Source: Bacteroidota bacterium
GTDB taxonomy: Bacteria > Bacteroidota > Ignavibacteria > Ignavibacteriales > Melioribacteraceae
DNA length: 40,271 nt
Direction of reading: 5' to 3'
NCBI GenBank assembly: GCA_024275455.1
Contig: JAJRZB010000079.1
Location: 1-40,271 of the forward strand
Shown: piece by piece, positions 30,901 to 38,674 of the stretch
How the letters are laid out: every line of letters starts with the position of its first letter
Numbering within the stretch: the stretch's first letter is position 1
The notes under the pieces: generated by a model
Seen by the model: only the letters and a program-made list of their open reading frames with translations
The model's database searches: none
Told to the model about the DNA's origin: nothing
Translations under genes and position numbers: made by a program

Positions 30901-31733
30901 TCAGTAGTGAGATACTCAGACAAAGTTCGGAAGTTGAAGATACTTCTAAGATTATTGTTAAATTTAATGAGGTTGAAGGTACAAACCCTATATTTTTCAT
31001 TCATCCTTCCGGTGGAAGTGTACATTGGTACACATTGCTTTCACGTGAATTTTCAAATATAAATTCATTTTATGGTATTCAAGCATTAGGAATTAATGGG
31101 AAAATAGAACCACAAACTTCAATAGAAGAAATGGCAGCTACTTATATTAAAGCGATTAAGAATGTAAAACAAAAAGGGCCTTATATTATTGGCAGTTGGT
31201 CTATGGGAGTAATAATCGCTTATGAAGTAGCATATCAATTGTCAAAAATGGGTGAAATAGTTAAACCACTTATTATTTTAGACCAAGGACCGATTCTACC
31301 TAACAATGAACCGGAAGATACTGCAGAATTTTTATCAAGAATGTTTATGGGCAGAATTCAGTTTTCTTTAGATGACTTAAGAAAAATGTCTTACGATGAT
31401 CAACTTAAAACCGTACTTAAAAAAGCGAAAAAAGAGAGACAGTTTCCCAAATATATAACATTCAAAAAATTCAAAACTTATGTTAAAATTTTAAAAGTTC
31501 AACAAGATGCTTGGAGAAACTATAAAATACCCAAATATTCAGGTGATTTGACTTTGATTAAATCTAAAGATAGTAATTATGATTATTATGATACCAGTGA
31601 GTATGGATGGGAAAATTTTGTTACCGGTAATATTAATTTATTTATTACAGAAGGTGATCATAATACGATGCTGCATAATCCAAAGGTTGAGAAATTAGCA
31701 GAAGTTATTAAACAGGTTTTAAAAAATAATTAA
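24924..31733 (+). CDS. NRPS gene 4, fifth segment: rest of C, A, T, C, A, T, type I thioesterase (TE)
   Basis: Same frame; two HHII[S/T]DGWS motifs, two TSGSTG motifs, two GGHSLL motifs, then PIFFIHPSGGSVHWY...GSWSMG...GDHNTML alpha/beta-hydrolase TE. Confidence 0.95.
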   Translation, partial: QKIKVDNIKQNEAIKPFNLEDDPLLRVQIAILSDEQFVIFFTMHHIISDGWSINILLDEFIQSYLAFSNKIEPNLPELKIQYSDYSIWQQENIVGEVLDNQTNYWIKKLENQPALLELPIDKPRLPIKTFNGSHLSFEIDKSTVLKINAMLKSLAITPFMFLLGTFQILLSKLSGQTDISVGTTVANRTRIETEKIIGFFANTLVMRNQVKGTQLIQEFFDQVKKTALESYSNQDVPFEILVEILKPERDLSNTPLFQVMFVLQNNEQSKGIESDVLVEPLESESNSTQYDLTLSMNASNDNWGGTLEFNTDLFESNTVQAIISSYNHLLNEIVDNNNKFLFELEYLSEEEKSFLFRISEGKVIEYPYPNVLDKFNVIVQKYPSKVACEFDNIHLSYKELDERSDRICSYLILHGFHLEDIIGVMLPNSIELIEWIIGIMKAGCVYMPIDRKYPKDRIEYMIADSGVKAIVTNEVSKITEVNKIKNISLENISKELENHNSIFEKRIIDSENIAYLIYTSGSTGKPKGVMLKHKGLINLVENQIKDFEVISTSRVLQFASISFDASVSEIFMSLLSGATLCLVDRDKLTNTNEIENILTDQNISVVTLPPSLLQVMQVHEFNNLKTIISAGEKLNKEVANKWKQNRNLVNAYGPTEATVGVSSFKFDKIKDYWNSIPIGSSLNNINLFILDHDLKLVQRGTIGEIFIGGISLARGYISKPDLTADKFIPNPFSDREGERLYRTGDLGRFTKEGVIEYIGRVDEQVKVRGFRIELTEIEIVIKSLSDVEEAVVITLGKENKAKLIAFVKMAEEHNFNYEEIKQKLKDTLPDYMVPSIILEIKEIPFTPNGKIDRKKLQKFEKLENVSSKEYVIPSTEYEVKLASIWQELLDIDKIGIYDNFFELGGHSLLITQLVSRINDKFNVNIHLKDLFEYANIKSQASYIELKEKTGYRNRIKILKSERPEHIPLSFSQQRLWVLDKIETEHAVYNIPTSLRLLGEININNIEKSLKLLVERHESLRTNFYDIDNIPYQIIRNLSDKEFHINYKDLSNLNEENIQKEVTTILQNESTYVFDLENDKLFRFTLIKINQNEHIISFTFHHIITDGWSINLLLKEFIEIYYALENNIDLDLPELKLQYADFSIWQREYLEGEILDKQISYWKEKLKGSPPILELPIDKPRPKIKTFNGSKVQINLASVIKDSINQISTKESVTLFMVLLGTFKILLSKYSGQKDICIGTPIANRTEIETERITGFFANTLVLRTLLNGDPTFSELLNRIKNTSLEAYGNQDVPFEKLVELIQPERDLGHSPLFQVMFVLQNNPTPKSSIGTLKIEPVENHFNLTQYDLTLSAEENNSGLTLWLEYNTDLFERSSIELMLERYVGLLNKVLTNPGERISQLSFVENPKEIKLLEQNFKGRHTKYRENNVIELFEKIANQKRDKIAVVDKYSEITYSQLNRKANQIANYLKSLQVNQEEVIAVMMSKRIEMIATILGILKSGCTYLPIDPTYPEERKKYMLKNSEVNKLLTDNPNLKIDKITVITINDGIFKTNNSNSISSNVNIHDDNLAYLIYTSGSTGQPKGVMLTHKGLLNLVKNQIRDFHVTENSRILQFASLSFDASISEIFMAILSGAILYLENNEKLRDKKELLKIINKNRITTITLPPSLLSILKKEDLKTVETIISAGEILANDIADKWIEDKRLLNAYGPTESTVGVSSYLIEEIDEKDGSVPIGRPIDNVSIYILDDGLNILPYGIVGEIYLGGIGLARGYIHNPQKTAEDFIPNPFSKNGERLYKTGDLGKLKKDGTIEYIGRADSQIKIRGYRIELGEIESTLRKISGIKDAVVDIREKSQNRILVGYLKIDKRKSFDFEKVKIELKKYLPDYMIPNILVEINEIPKSLSGKIDRSSLPDFENNLVITKNEFVEAKNKTEKKLLTIWKNLLGIEKISTTDNFFEIGGHSLLAIQLLGKISAEFDVELEMVQLFQEQTIVSLSSEILRQSSEVEDTSKIIVKFNEVEGTNPIFFIHPSGGSVHWYTLLSREFSNINSFYGIQALGINGKIEPQTSIEEMAATYIKAIKNVKQKGPYIIGSWSMGVIIAYEVAYQLSKMGEIVKPLIILDQGPILPNNEPEDTAEFLSRMFMGRIQFSLDDLRKMSYDDQLKTVLKKAKKERQFPKYITFKKFKTYVKILKVQQDAWRNYKIPKYSGDLTLIKSKDSNYDYYDTSEYGWENFVTGNINLFITEGDHNTMLHNPKVEKLAEVIKQVLKNN
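30955..31733 (+). other. C-terminal thioesterase domain of the last NRPS module (chain release)
   Basis: NPIFFIHPSGGSVHWYTLLSREF, nucleophile elbow GSWSMG, LIILDQGP, catalytic-His region GDHNTMLHNPKVEKLAEVI. Confidence 0.92.
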
Positions 31734-31747
31734 GAGAAAAATAATTT

Positions 31748-32323
31748 ATGGATAGTTTATTAGGAATAATATTTTCACAATGGTTTAGATTATTAAAGGA
31801 GAATAAATTTAATATCTCAATAGATAAGTTTATTTTCTCTCTTGTAATAACCATTAATAGTGTTAAAAATTCCATTTATAGTAGATATGATAATAAAATT
31901 GCTAAGCAAAATAATATTGAGGATATTGAACTTAAATCACCAATTTTTATTTTAGGTCATTGGAGAAGTGGAACAACGTTCTTACATAATTTAATCAGTA
32001 AAGATAAGCAATTTAATTTACCGAGAATTTACCAAGTCATTAATCCTTTTAGTTTTCTGTTTATTCATAAAAAATTTATAAAAAAGCTTGAGGACTTAAA
32101 AGATCGAAAACGTCCTATGGATAATGTTAAAAGTGGACCTTTAGCTTACGGCGAAGAAGAATTTGCAATTGCAGCATTACTGCTTAAATCACCAGTAGTT
32201 GGGTGGGTATTCCCAAAACGTTACTATCATTATGAAAATTATTTAGATTTTAAAAATATTGATACAACCGAAATTAATGAATGGAAAACAACTTATATTA
32301 ACTTTCTAAAAAAATATCAATAA
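31748..32323 (+). CDS. Sulfotransferase, N-terminal part (PAPS 5'-phosphosulfate-binding loop)
   Basis: SPIFILGHWRSGTTFLHNLISKDKQF matches the 5'-PSB loop of sulfotransferase family proteins; frame lost at an A7 run 32308-32314. Confidence 0.85.
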   Translation: MDSLLGIIFSQWFRLLKENKFNISIDKFIFSLVITINSVKNSIYSRYDNKIAKQNNIEDIELKSPIFILGHWRSGTTFLHNLISKDKQFNLPRIYQVINPFSFLFIHKKFIKKLEDLKDRKRPMDNVKSGPLAYGEEEFAIAALLLKSPVVGWVFPKRYYHYENYLDFKNIDTTEINEWKTTYINFLKKYQ

Positions 32324-32862
32324 ATGATAAGAGGCAAATTATTCTTAAGTCCCCTGCAAATACAGCAAGAATAAAAATATTATTAGAAATGTTTCCGAAT
32401 GCAAAATTCATTAATATACATCGTAATCCTTTTGATGTATATAACTCTACTGTTAAGTTACATGATACAGCAATTAAAAAATCGAGTTGGCAAACAAAAT
32501 TTAGATTTAGTGTTCATGATAGAATATTAAAAACATATAAAAGAGTCTATGATTCTTACATAAATGAAGTTTCATTAATCCCAAAAGAAAATTTTGTGGA
32601 TGTTTCATTTGAAGATTTAGAAAAATCACCAATTAATGTTGTAGAATATATTTACGAAAAACTTGGTATTGATGGTTTTAACAAAATGAAACCCGATCTT
32701 GAAAATTATTTAGACTCTGTAAAAAATTACAAAAAGAACACGCATCCAAATATCAATAATAACCTTAAAGAAAGTATAATTAAAGAGTGGAGAAAATATT
32801 TTGAATATTGGGGATATGACACAACTTATAATAATGCTACTAACTCAATAAATAGTGATTAA
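32314..32862 (+). CDS. Sulfotransferase, C-terminal part in shifted frame
   Basis: ISINDKRQIILKSPANTARIKILLEMFPNAKFINIHRNPFDVYNSTVKLHD: 3'-phosphate-binding region (HRNPFDVYxS). Confidence 0.85.
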   Translation: MSINDKRQIILKSPANTARIKILLEMFPNAKFINIHRNPFDVYNSTVKLHDTAIKKSSWQTKFRFSVHDRILKTYKRVYDSYINEVSLIPKENFVDVSFEDLEKSPINVVEYIYEKLGIDGFNKMKPDLENYLDSVKNYKKNTHPNINNNLKESIIKEWRKYFEYWGYDTTYNNATNSINSD

Positions 32863-34266
32863 ATGAACGAAAATAAAAATAATGTAAAAAATCCTCCGAC
32901 CAAGTTATTTAATAAAAACTATTTACTTTTGTGGCAAGGCCAAAGTATCAGTCGTCTTGGCTCGCAAATGTATTATATGGCGATGGTAATTTGGATAACT
33001 AACCAAACAGGGTCAGCTAGTTTATTAGGATTAATGGGAGTAATTGGTGCTATTCCAGCTTTATTATTTACTTCAATAGGTGGAACTTTTGCAGATCGCT
33101 TTTCTCGAAAAATAATCATTATTATAAGTGATATATTAAAAGGACTTACAATTCTTTCTTTAGCATATCTTTTTTATAATTATTCTGATTCTACTCAACT
33201 CTTAATTACTTGGTTAATGGTAGTAGTTGCTTTTTCAAGTGTTGTGCAGTCATTTTTTACACCAGCTATATCTGCTTTGGTTACGGAACTTGTACCTAAA
33301 GATAAATTATCTACCGCCAATACTTTAGGACAATCTTCAGTTCAAATTTCACAAATATTCGGCTGGTCTTTAAGTAGTACCCTATATTTTATTATAGGCA
33401 TACCGTTACTAACTTTAATCAATGGTTTAACTTTCATATTTTCTGCCTTTAGTGAATTATTTATAAAAGTACCGCAGAAAATTACTGCTTTATCTGAAAG
33501 TAGTAATGTAAAAAGTAACCGTTCATTTAAAACTGATTTTAAAGAAGGAATAAATTATGTATGGAAAGATAGTGGGTTAAAAAAACTGATATTGGCTTCA
33601 GTATTTATTTCTTTTTGTTCTACTCCAATAATTCTTCTATTACCATTTTATTTAAAAGTAGTCTTACAAATAAATGAATCATACCTTGGTTTATTATTTT
33701 CCGTAAATGCTCTTGGTATCTTTGTAGGTTCTATTCTTGCAAGCATAATAAAAAGTAAAAAAGGGAATAATAAAGCAAAAGTAATAATATTATTTATGAT
33801 GTTAAATGCTATTACTCCTATTATTTTAGGTTTTATGAATAATGTAATATTTGCTTCTATTTTATTATTTTTAGGAGGTGTTTGGAGTGGGTTTATTCAA
33901 GTAAATATTCGAACAATATTACAACTAAGAACCAAAAGTAATATAAGAGGAAGAGTTTTTGGAGTAGTTGGAACACTGGCTGGTATACTTACACCATTAG
34001 CAATGGCACTTTCTGGGGTTGTAGCAGATCTTACTAACAAGAATATTCCATTAATTTACGGTGTCTCTGGTGTAATAATGTTTGGAATTTCAATTATTAT
34101 TTGGTTTAATAAAGATATTAAAGACTTTCTAAATATTAATACTGATAGTATTATTGTTGAAGAAAACGAAGAGAATCATAACTTTTTTGATATAAATGAA
34201 CCGGAAGCAATAATAAATATTGCTGCTATGAAAAGGTTTGAAGAAGGATTAAAAAAAAATAAATAA
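32863..34266 (+). CDS. Major facilitator superfamily transporter, probable peptide exporter
   Basis: 467 aa hydrophobic protein; [27 protein letters not shown] and [15 protein letters not shown] are typical of DHA3-like MFS efflux proteins. Confidence 0.9.
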   Translation: MNENKNNVKNPPTKLFNKNYLLLWQGQSISRLGSQMYYMAMVIWITNQTGSASLLGLMGVIGAIPALLFTSIGGTFADRFSRKIIIIISDILKGLTILSLAYLFYNYSDSTQLLITWLMVVVAFSSVVQSFFTPAISALVTELVPKDKLSTANTLGQSSVQISQIFGWSLSSTLYFIIGIPLLTLINGLTFIFSAFSELFIKVPQKITALSESSNVKSNRSFKTDFKEGINYVWKDSGLKKLILASVFISFCSTPIILLLPFYLKVVLQINESYLGLLFSVNALGIFVGSILASIIKSKKGNNKAKVIILFMMLNAITPIILGFMNNVIFASILLFLGGVWSGFIQVNIRTILQLRTKSNIRGRVFGVVGTLAGILTPLAMALSGVVADLTNKNIPLIYGVSGVIMFGISIIIWFNKDIKDFLNINTDSIIVEENEENHNFFDINEPEAIINIAAMKRFEEGLKKNK

Positions 34267-34280
34267 TATATTTAATAAAA

Positions 34281-34288
34281 AAGGAGGA
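34281..34288 (+). promoter_or_regulatory. Shine-Dalgarno sequence (AAGGAGGA) of the MbtH-like gene
   Basis: aaggagga just upstream of ATG 34292. Confidence 0.6.
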
Positions 34289-34291
34289 AAA

Positions 34292-34519
34292 ATGAGTTGG
34301 GATGATAATGATGACAAACAAGTATGGAAAGTTGTTTTAAATCATGAAGAGCAATATTCAATTTGGCCTGCAGATAGAGAAAATGCCCTTGGCTGGAAAG
34401 ATGAAGGTAAGGTTGGGACAAAACAAGAATGTTTAGATCACATTAAAGAAGTGTGTACAGATATGCGACCACTTAGTTTACGAAAAAAAATGGAAGAAAT
34501 GGAGAAGAAAAACAAATAA
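34292..34519 (+). CDS. MbtH-like protein (A-domain chaperone)
   Basis: [67 protein letters not shown]: near-canonical MbtH family. Confidence 0.97.
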   Translation: MSWDDNDDKQVWKVVLNHEEQYSIWPADRENALGWKDEGKVGTKQECLDHIKEVCTDMRPLSLRKKMEEMEKKNK

Positions 34520-34531
34520 TTTGAGCCTAAT

Positions 34532-34921
34532 TTGAATCATCTACATTCTTCAAAATGGATTTTAAGACCCAAACCTCAAAGGGAAGCTAAACTAAGACTT
34601 TTTTGTTTCCCATATGCCGGTAGTTCAGGTATTGTTACATACAAGCATTTAGTTGATATGCTCCCTGATTTGATAGAAGTTTGTCCTATTGAATTACCTG
34701 GTCGAGGAACAAGGATAAGCGAGCAGCTGAACAATAACTTAGATATAATAGTTAAACAAATATTCAATGAAATTACTAATTATTTAGATAAACCTTTTGT
34801 TTTTCTCGGCCATAGTATGGGAGCATTAATTTGTTTTGAATTGACAAATAAATTAAAAATATCTCATAATAAAATGCCACTAAAGCTTTATGTATCGGCA
34901 CATAAAGCTCCTTATATGTAA
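34532..34921 (+). CDS. Type II thioesterase, N-terminal part
   Basis: LRLFCFPYAGSSGIVTYKHL, IELPGRGTR, FLGHSMGALICFEL; ends at in-frame TAA 34919-34921. Confidence 0.92.
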   Translation: MNHLHSSKWILRPKPQREAKLRLFCFPYAGSSGIVTYKHLVDMLPDLIEVCPIELPGRGTRISEQLNNNLDIIVKQIFNEITNYLDKPFVFLGHSMGALICFELTNKLKISHNKMPLKLYVSAHKAPYM

Positions 34922-35320
34922 AAAGAAGGGATAATTATGCATAAATTATCTGATAGTGATTTTGAATAAGAACTTATCAAAATGAATGGAATTGATAAAA
35001 ATATTCTTGAGAATAGGGAACTTATGGACTTAATGCTCCCTATAATTAAAAATGACTATGAAGTCTGTGAAACATATGCTTATGTAAATAAAGGCAAATT
35101 GAACATCCCAATTGTTGCATTTGGAGGAAAGGATGATAAAGATGTAACTGAAAATCATCTTGAAGCATGGAAAAACTTAACAAATTCACATTTTGAATTA
35201 AAAATGTTTGATGGAGATCATTTTTTTATACTTAAAAACAAACAACAATTTTCAGAACACCTAAAAGCAAGATTATTAAATGATGTAAATGACATTAATA
35301 ATCATAATAAAATAATTTAA
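34922..35320 (+). CDS. Type II thioesterase, C-terminal part (second in-frame TAA at 34967-34969)
   Basis: KEGIIMHKLSDSDFE*ELIKMNGIDKNILENRELMDLMLPIIKNDYEVCETY, IVAFGGKDDKDV, FDGDHFFI; same frame as 34532..34921. Confidence 0.9.
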
Positions 35321-36060
35321 TGGTTGAAAATTATTGGACTAACCCTCCAACAATATTGCACCTGCCAGAAAATGAAATACATCTATGGCTATGTAAATTT
35401 GAACATCTAAAATCCTCTGTAAAATTCCTAAATGGAATTCTTTCCTCTGACCAAAAGAAAAAAGCAAGCAAATTTGTTTTTGAGAAAGATAGAATATCCT
35501 ATATAATATCTAACGGATTGCTTCGCAAATTATTAGCTTCTTATACCGGTATTTCAATGATGAATATTAAATTTATTTATAATGATTTTGGGAAACCATT
35601 GTTAATAAATAACAATAATATTAAATTCAATCTTTCGCATAGTAATGAGTATTGTTTGATAGGTATAAATCGAAATGATAATATTGGAGTTGATATAGAG
35701 TGGATAAATAAAAATATTGCAATAGATGATATTGCTGGTAATTATTTTTCTAATAATGAAATAAATAAATTCAATTCTGTAAAACCTAATCATAAAATAA
35801 CATCTTTTTATAAAATATGGACAAGAAAGGAAGCATTTATTAAAGCCGTTGGCAAAGGATTAAGCATTCCTCTAAATAGTTTTGATGTAGATTTGGATGA
35901 CATGCATCCAAAAGTTAATAGAATAGAAGGCAAAGAAGATTTAACAAAATACAATTTATATAATATTTATATAAATAAATCTTATTGTGCTGCTGCTATG
36001 AATATTGGTCAACCAAAACATTTAAATAAATATTTCATTAAAAACATCTCCCAAGTATAA
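35320..36060 (+). CDS. 4'-phosphopantetheinyl transferase, Sfp type
   Basis: FGKPLL, FNLSHSNEYCLIGI, NIGVDIEWI, FYKIWTRKEAFIKAVGKGL; ATG overlaps the TAA of the preceding gene (TAATG). Confidence 0.95.
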   Translation: MVENYWTNPPTILHLPENEIHLWLCKFEHLKSSVKFLNGILSSDQKKKASKFVFEKDRISYIISNGLLRKLLASYTGISMMNIKFIYNDFGKPLLINNNNIKFNLSHSNEYCLIGINRNDNIGVDIEWINKNIAIDDIAGNYFSNNEINKFNSVKPNHKITSFYKIWTRKEAFIKAVGKGLSIPLNSFDVDLDDMHPKVNRIEGKEDLTKYNLYNIYINKSYCAAAMNIGQPKHLNKYFIKNISQV

Positions 36061-36104
36061 TCCCCTAAAGTTAAGCTCCATTTTGAATCAAAATCAATAA
36101 ATTT

Positions 36105-36120
36105 TGTGATCAAAATCACG
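36105..36120 (+). promoter_or_regulatory. Putative CRP/FNR-family binding palindrome TGTGA-N6-TCACG
   Basis: TGTGATCAAAATCACG inside imperfect inverted repeat ATTTTGTGAT-caaa-ATCACGTAAT, 75 bp upstream of ATG 36195. Confidence 0.45.
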
Positions 36121-36194
36121 TAATATTATTTTATAATAATTTAGTTTAAATCTTAAAAATAATATTTCGGTTTAGTAGCCTAAGGAAATCATTT

Positions 36195-37580
36195 ATGAAA
36201 AAATTATTATTTACATTAGTCACTTTACTATATATTCAAGTAAATGGCCAAGACCCTTTTAATGCTCCAACAGTGTTACCTGGTGCTGATGCAAATATGT
36301 CACAATCTGTCGCATTTGGAGATTATGATAATGATGGTTGGGTTGATTTATATTTGTCAAAAGGGAATGATTCAGATGGATCAAGTTACATAAATTATTT
36401 ATACAAAAATAATTCCGGTAATTTATCCAAGCAAAATATTCCCGGCATTACAGATTTAAATCTTACATCTGGTACTGCAAGTTGGGTGGATATTGATAAT
36501 GATGGAGATATTGATTTATATGTAGCTGCAGCTGAACCTGGATTAAGTGGAGGGAAACCTGATAATAACCTTTTCTTAAATAATGGAAACGGTAGTTTTA
36601 TAAATAAGACAGGTGATGCTACCACAGGAGCAATTGTTACTGATAATGAAGATTCACGACATATTGGTTGGGGAGATTATAATAATGATGGTTATCCAGA
36701 TATGTTTGTAGACAATGGGAATATTACATTTTTCGGACCTACTAAAGCTAATAATTCTTTTTACGCTAATGATGGAGATGGAACCTTTACAAGAAAAAGT
36801 GAGGCAGAAATAGGGAATATTGTTTTTGAAGGTAGTGGAGTTAGCCCATATAGAACATTTGGGAGTGGTTTTGGATGGACCGATTTTAATAATGATGGTT
36901 ATTTAGATATTTTTAATACATCAGGCGGTGGAAAAGATAACATACTTTGGAAAAACAATCCAACTACAGGAAAGTTTGAAGATGCAACTCCATTAGAAAT
37001 GCAACCTGTACAAACAAGTTTTATCTCCGCTAGTTGGGGTGATTTCGATAACGATGGAGATATGGATTTATTCACATGTAATATGATAGATGGTAATAAT
37101 TGGAGAAATTATTTATATAGAAATAATAGTACCACAACCACAGTATCATTTGATTCTTTAACTGGAATTGGAGATTTAGTTACAGATACCTATGAAACTA
37201 TGAGTAGTTCATGGGGAGACGTTGATAATGATGGAGATTTAGATATTTATGTAACTAATCGGCCAGATAATAATCAAACTCAAATTCCTGCAACTTTATA
37301 TAGTAATAATGGAGCAGGTAACGGATACTCTTTTACGAAAACTAAAGATTATTTTTATCCAGGCCCTTCAGATAATTTCAAAGGGCGTGGTGTAGCAATG
37401 GCTGATTTAAATAATGACGGATTTTTAGACTTAATTACTGCAAGAGAAGGAGAGCCCTTATTATATACAAATAGTGCTAGCAATAGTAATAAGTTTACAT
37501 CAATAAAATTAGTTGGAACTGGAACAACTAATAAATCGGCAATAGGTTCCAGGGTAAAAATAACAGCAAATATTCCATAA
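36195..37580 (+). CDS. Secreted FG-GAP/VCBS repeat protein, N-terminal part
   Basis: Signal peptide MKKLLFTLVTLLYIQVNGQ; seven repeats with Ca-binding D-x-D/N-x-DG loops (FGDYDNDGWVDLY, WVDIDNDGDIDLY, WGDYNNDGYPDMF, WTDFNNDGYLDIF, WGDFDNDGDMDLF, WGDVDNDGDLDIY, MADLNNDGFLDLI). Confidence 0.93.
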   Translation: MKKLLFTLVTLLYIQVNGQDPFNAPTVLPGADANMSQSVAFGDYDNDGWVDLYLSKGNDSDGSSYINYLYKNNSGNLSKQNIPGITDLNLTSGTASWVDIDNDGDIDLYVAAAEPGLSGGKPDNNLFLNNGNGSFINKTGDATTGAIVTDNEDSRHIGWGDYNNDGYPDMFVDNGNITFFGPTKANNSFYANDGDGTFTRKSEAEIGNIVFEGSGVSPYRTFGSGFGWTDFNNDGYLDIFNTSGGGKDNILWKNNPTTGKFEDATPLEMQPVQTSFISASWGDFDNDGDMDLFTCNMIDGNNWRNYLYRNNSTTTTVSFDSLTGIGDLVTDTYETMSSSWGDVDNDGDLDIYVTNRPDNNQTQIPATLYSNNGAGNGYSFTKTKDYFYPGPSDNFKGRGVAMADLNNDGFLDLITAREGEPLLYTNSASNSNKFTSIKLVGTGTTNKSAIGSRVKITANIP

Positions 37581-38498
37581 CAAAATGGAATTATTACTCA
37601 ATTACGTGAAGTTTCAGGCCAAAGTGGTGGAGGCGGACAGAATGATCTTCGCAATCATTTCGGATTAGGAACAACATCTAAAATTGATGAGGTTAAAGTT
37701 CAGTGGTTAAATAGTACCGGCGGTTCGATAAGAGAAGAAAATATTTATACTGATCTTCCCGGAAATAAATTCATAATTTTTACTCAAGGAAATCTTACCG
37801 TAACAGCAGATGTTATTAAATCTCAAAATTTTATGTATTTATTTGGTAACACTGGTGGCTCTGTTGAGTTTACTTCCCCTGATGCAGATGGAGGAAGTTT
37901 ATCAATGACCCGTACAGATTCAGATGCAGGTGGAACATTTAACAGTACCTTAAGTGCAACAACTCCTGGAGGTTCTACAATAACCCCAGATGGAGTATAC
38001 CCGGATAAATACTGGACTATTACTCAAACTAATTTAACTGGATTTACAGCAACTGTATACTTTGATGCTTCTGGTTTAACTGATTCTCCTAATTTAGATA
38101 ATGTTGTTCTACTAAAAAGAACTAATAGTTCTTCTGATTGGGAACCATTAAACACTAGTAGAATTGGGAATACTCTTTTTGCAACAGGAATTACTTCTTT
38201 TTCTGAATTTGGAATTGGATATGTAAAACCTGGTGTCCTTATTCAAACAAAAATTTATCTTCAAGGTGCTTACGATGTTAATGGTGATACTATGAAAGTT
38301 GATATTAATAGCTCTATTCCATTAACATCTCCATATTCTGAAGACCCGAGAACTACAACTGTTAACCCAATTCCTTCTACAATTGTTGATTGGGTATTGG
38401 TAGAATTGCGCTCAACTGATACTGGACCAACTATTGCTTCTAAAAGTGCTCTTATCAGAAAAGATGGAAGAATAGTAGCTGATGATGGAATAACATAA
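37581..38498 (+). CDS. Continuation of the FG-GAP protein: ASPIC/UnbV-like domain and C-terminal beta-rich domains
   Basis: Same frame; QNGIITQLREVSGQSGGGGQNDLRNHFGLG...VKVQWLNSTGG (ASPIC/UnbV), then GVLIQTKIYLQGAYD...SPYSEDPRTT...VVDWVLVELRS-like C-terminal module. Confidence 0.85.
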   Translation, partial: QNGIITQLREVSGQSGGGGQNDLRNHFGLGTTSKIDEVKVQWLNSTGGSIREENIYTDLPGNKFIIFTQGNLTVTADVIKSQNFMYLFGNTGGSVEFTSPDADGGSLSMTRTDSDAGGTFNSTLSATTPGGSTITPDGVYPDKYWTITQTNLTGFTATVYFDASGLTDSPNLDNVVLLKRTNSSSDWEPLNTSRIGNTLFATGITSFSEFGIGYVKPGVLIQTKIYLQGAYDVNGDTMKVDINSSIPLTSPYSEDPRTTTVNPIPSTIVDWVLVELRSTDTGPTIASKSALIRKDGRIVADDGIT

Positions 38499-38630
38499 TA
38501 TATTAAAATAGATGCCGCTGACGGCAATTATTATATTATTATAAACCATAGAAATCATTTAAAAGTTATGAGTGCAAATACTATTAGTTTGAACAGCAAT
38601 TCATCAATATTATATGATTTTACAAATTAG
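38499..38630 (+). CDS. C-terminal remnant of the FG-GAP protein after in-frame TAA 38496-38498
   Basis: YIKIDAADGNYYIIINHRNHLKVMSANTISLNSNSSILYDFTN then TAG; continues the same C-terminal module in frame. Confidence 0.8.
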   Translation, partial: YIKIDAADGNYYIIINHRNHLKVMSANTISLNSNSSILYDFTN

Positions 38631-38674
38631 TTTGTTATTAGAGAATAAGATATTAGTTAATTTATTTTACAAAT

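Noticed and set aside
699-38498. Genetic code change with UAA read as Glu
   Set aside because: TAA also ends genes cleanly here (3950, 11792, 18171, 31733, 32862, 34266, 34519, 36060), often right before the next start, and many ordinary GAA codons are present.
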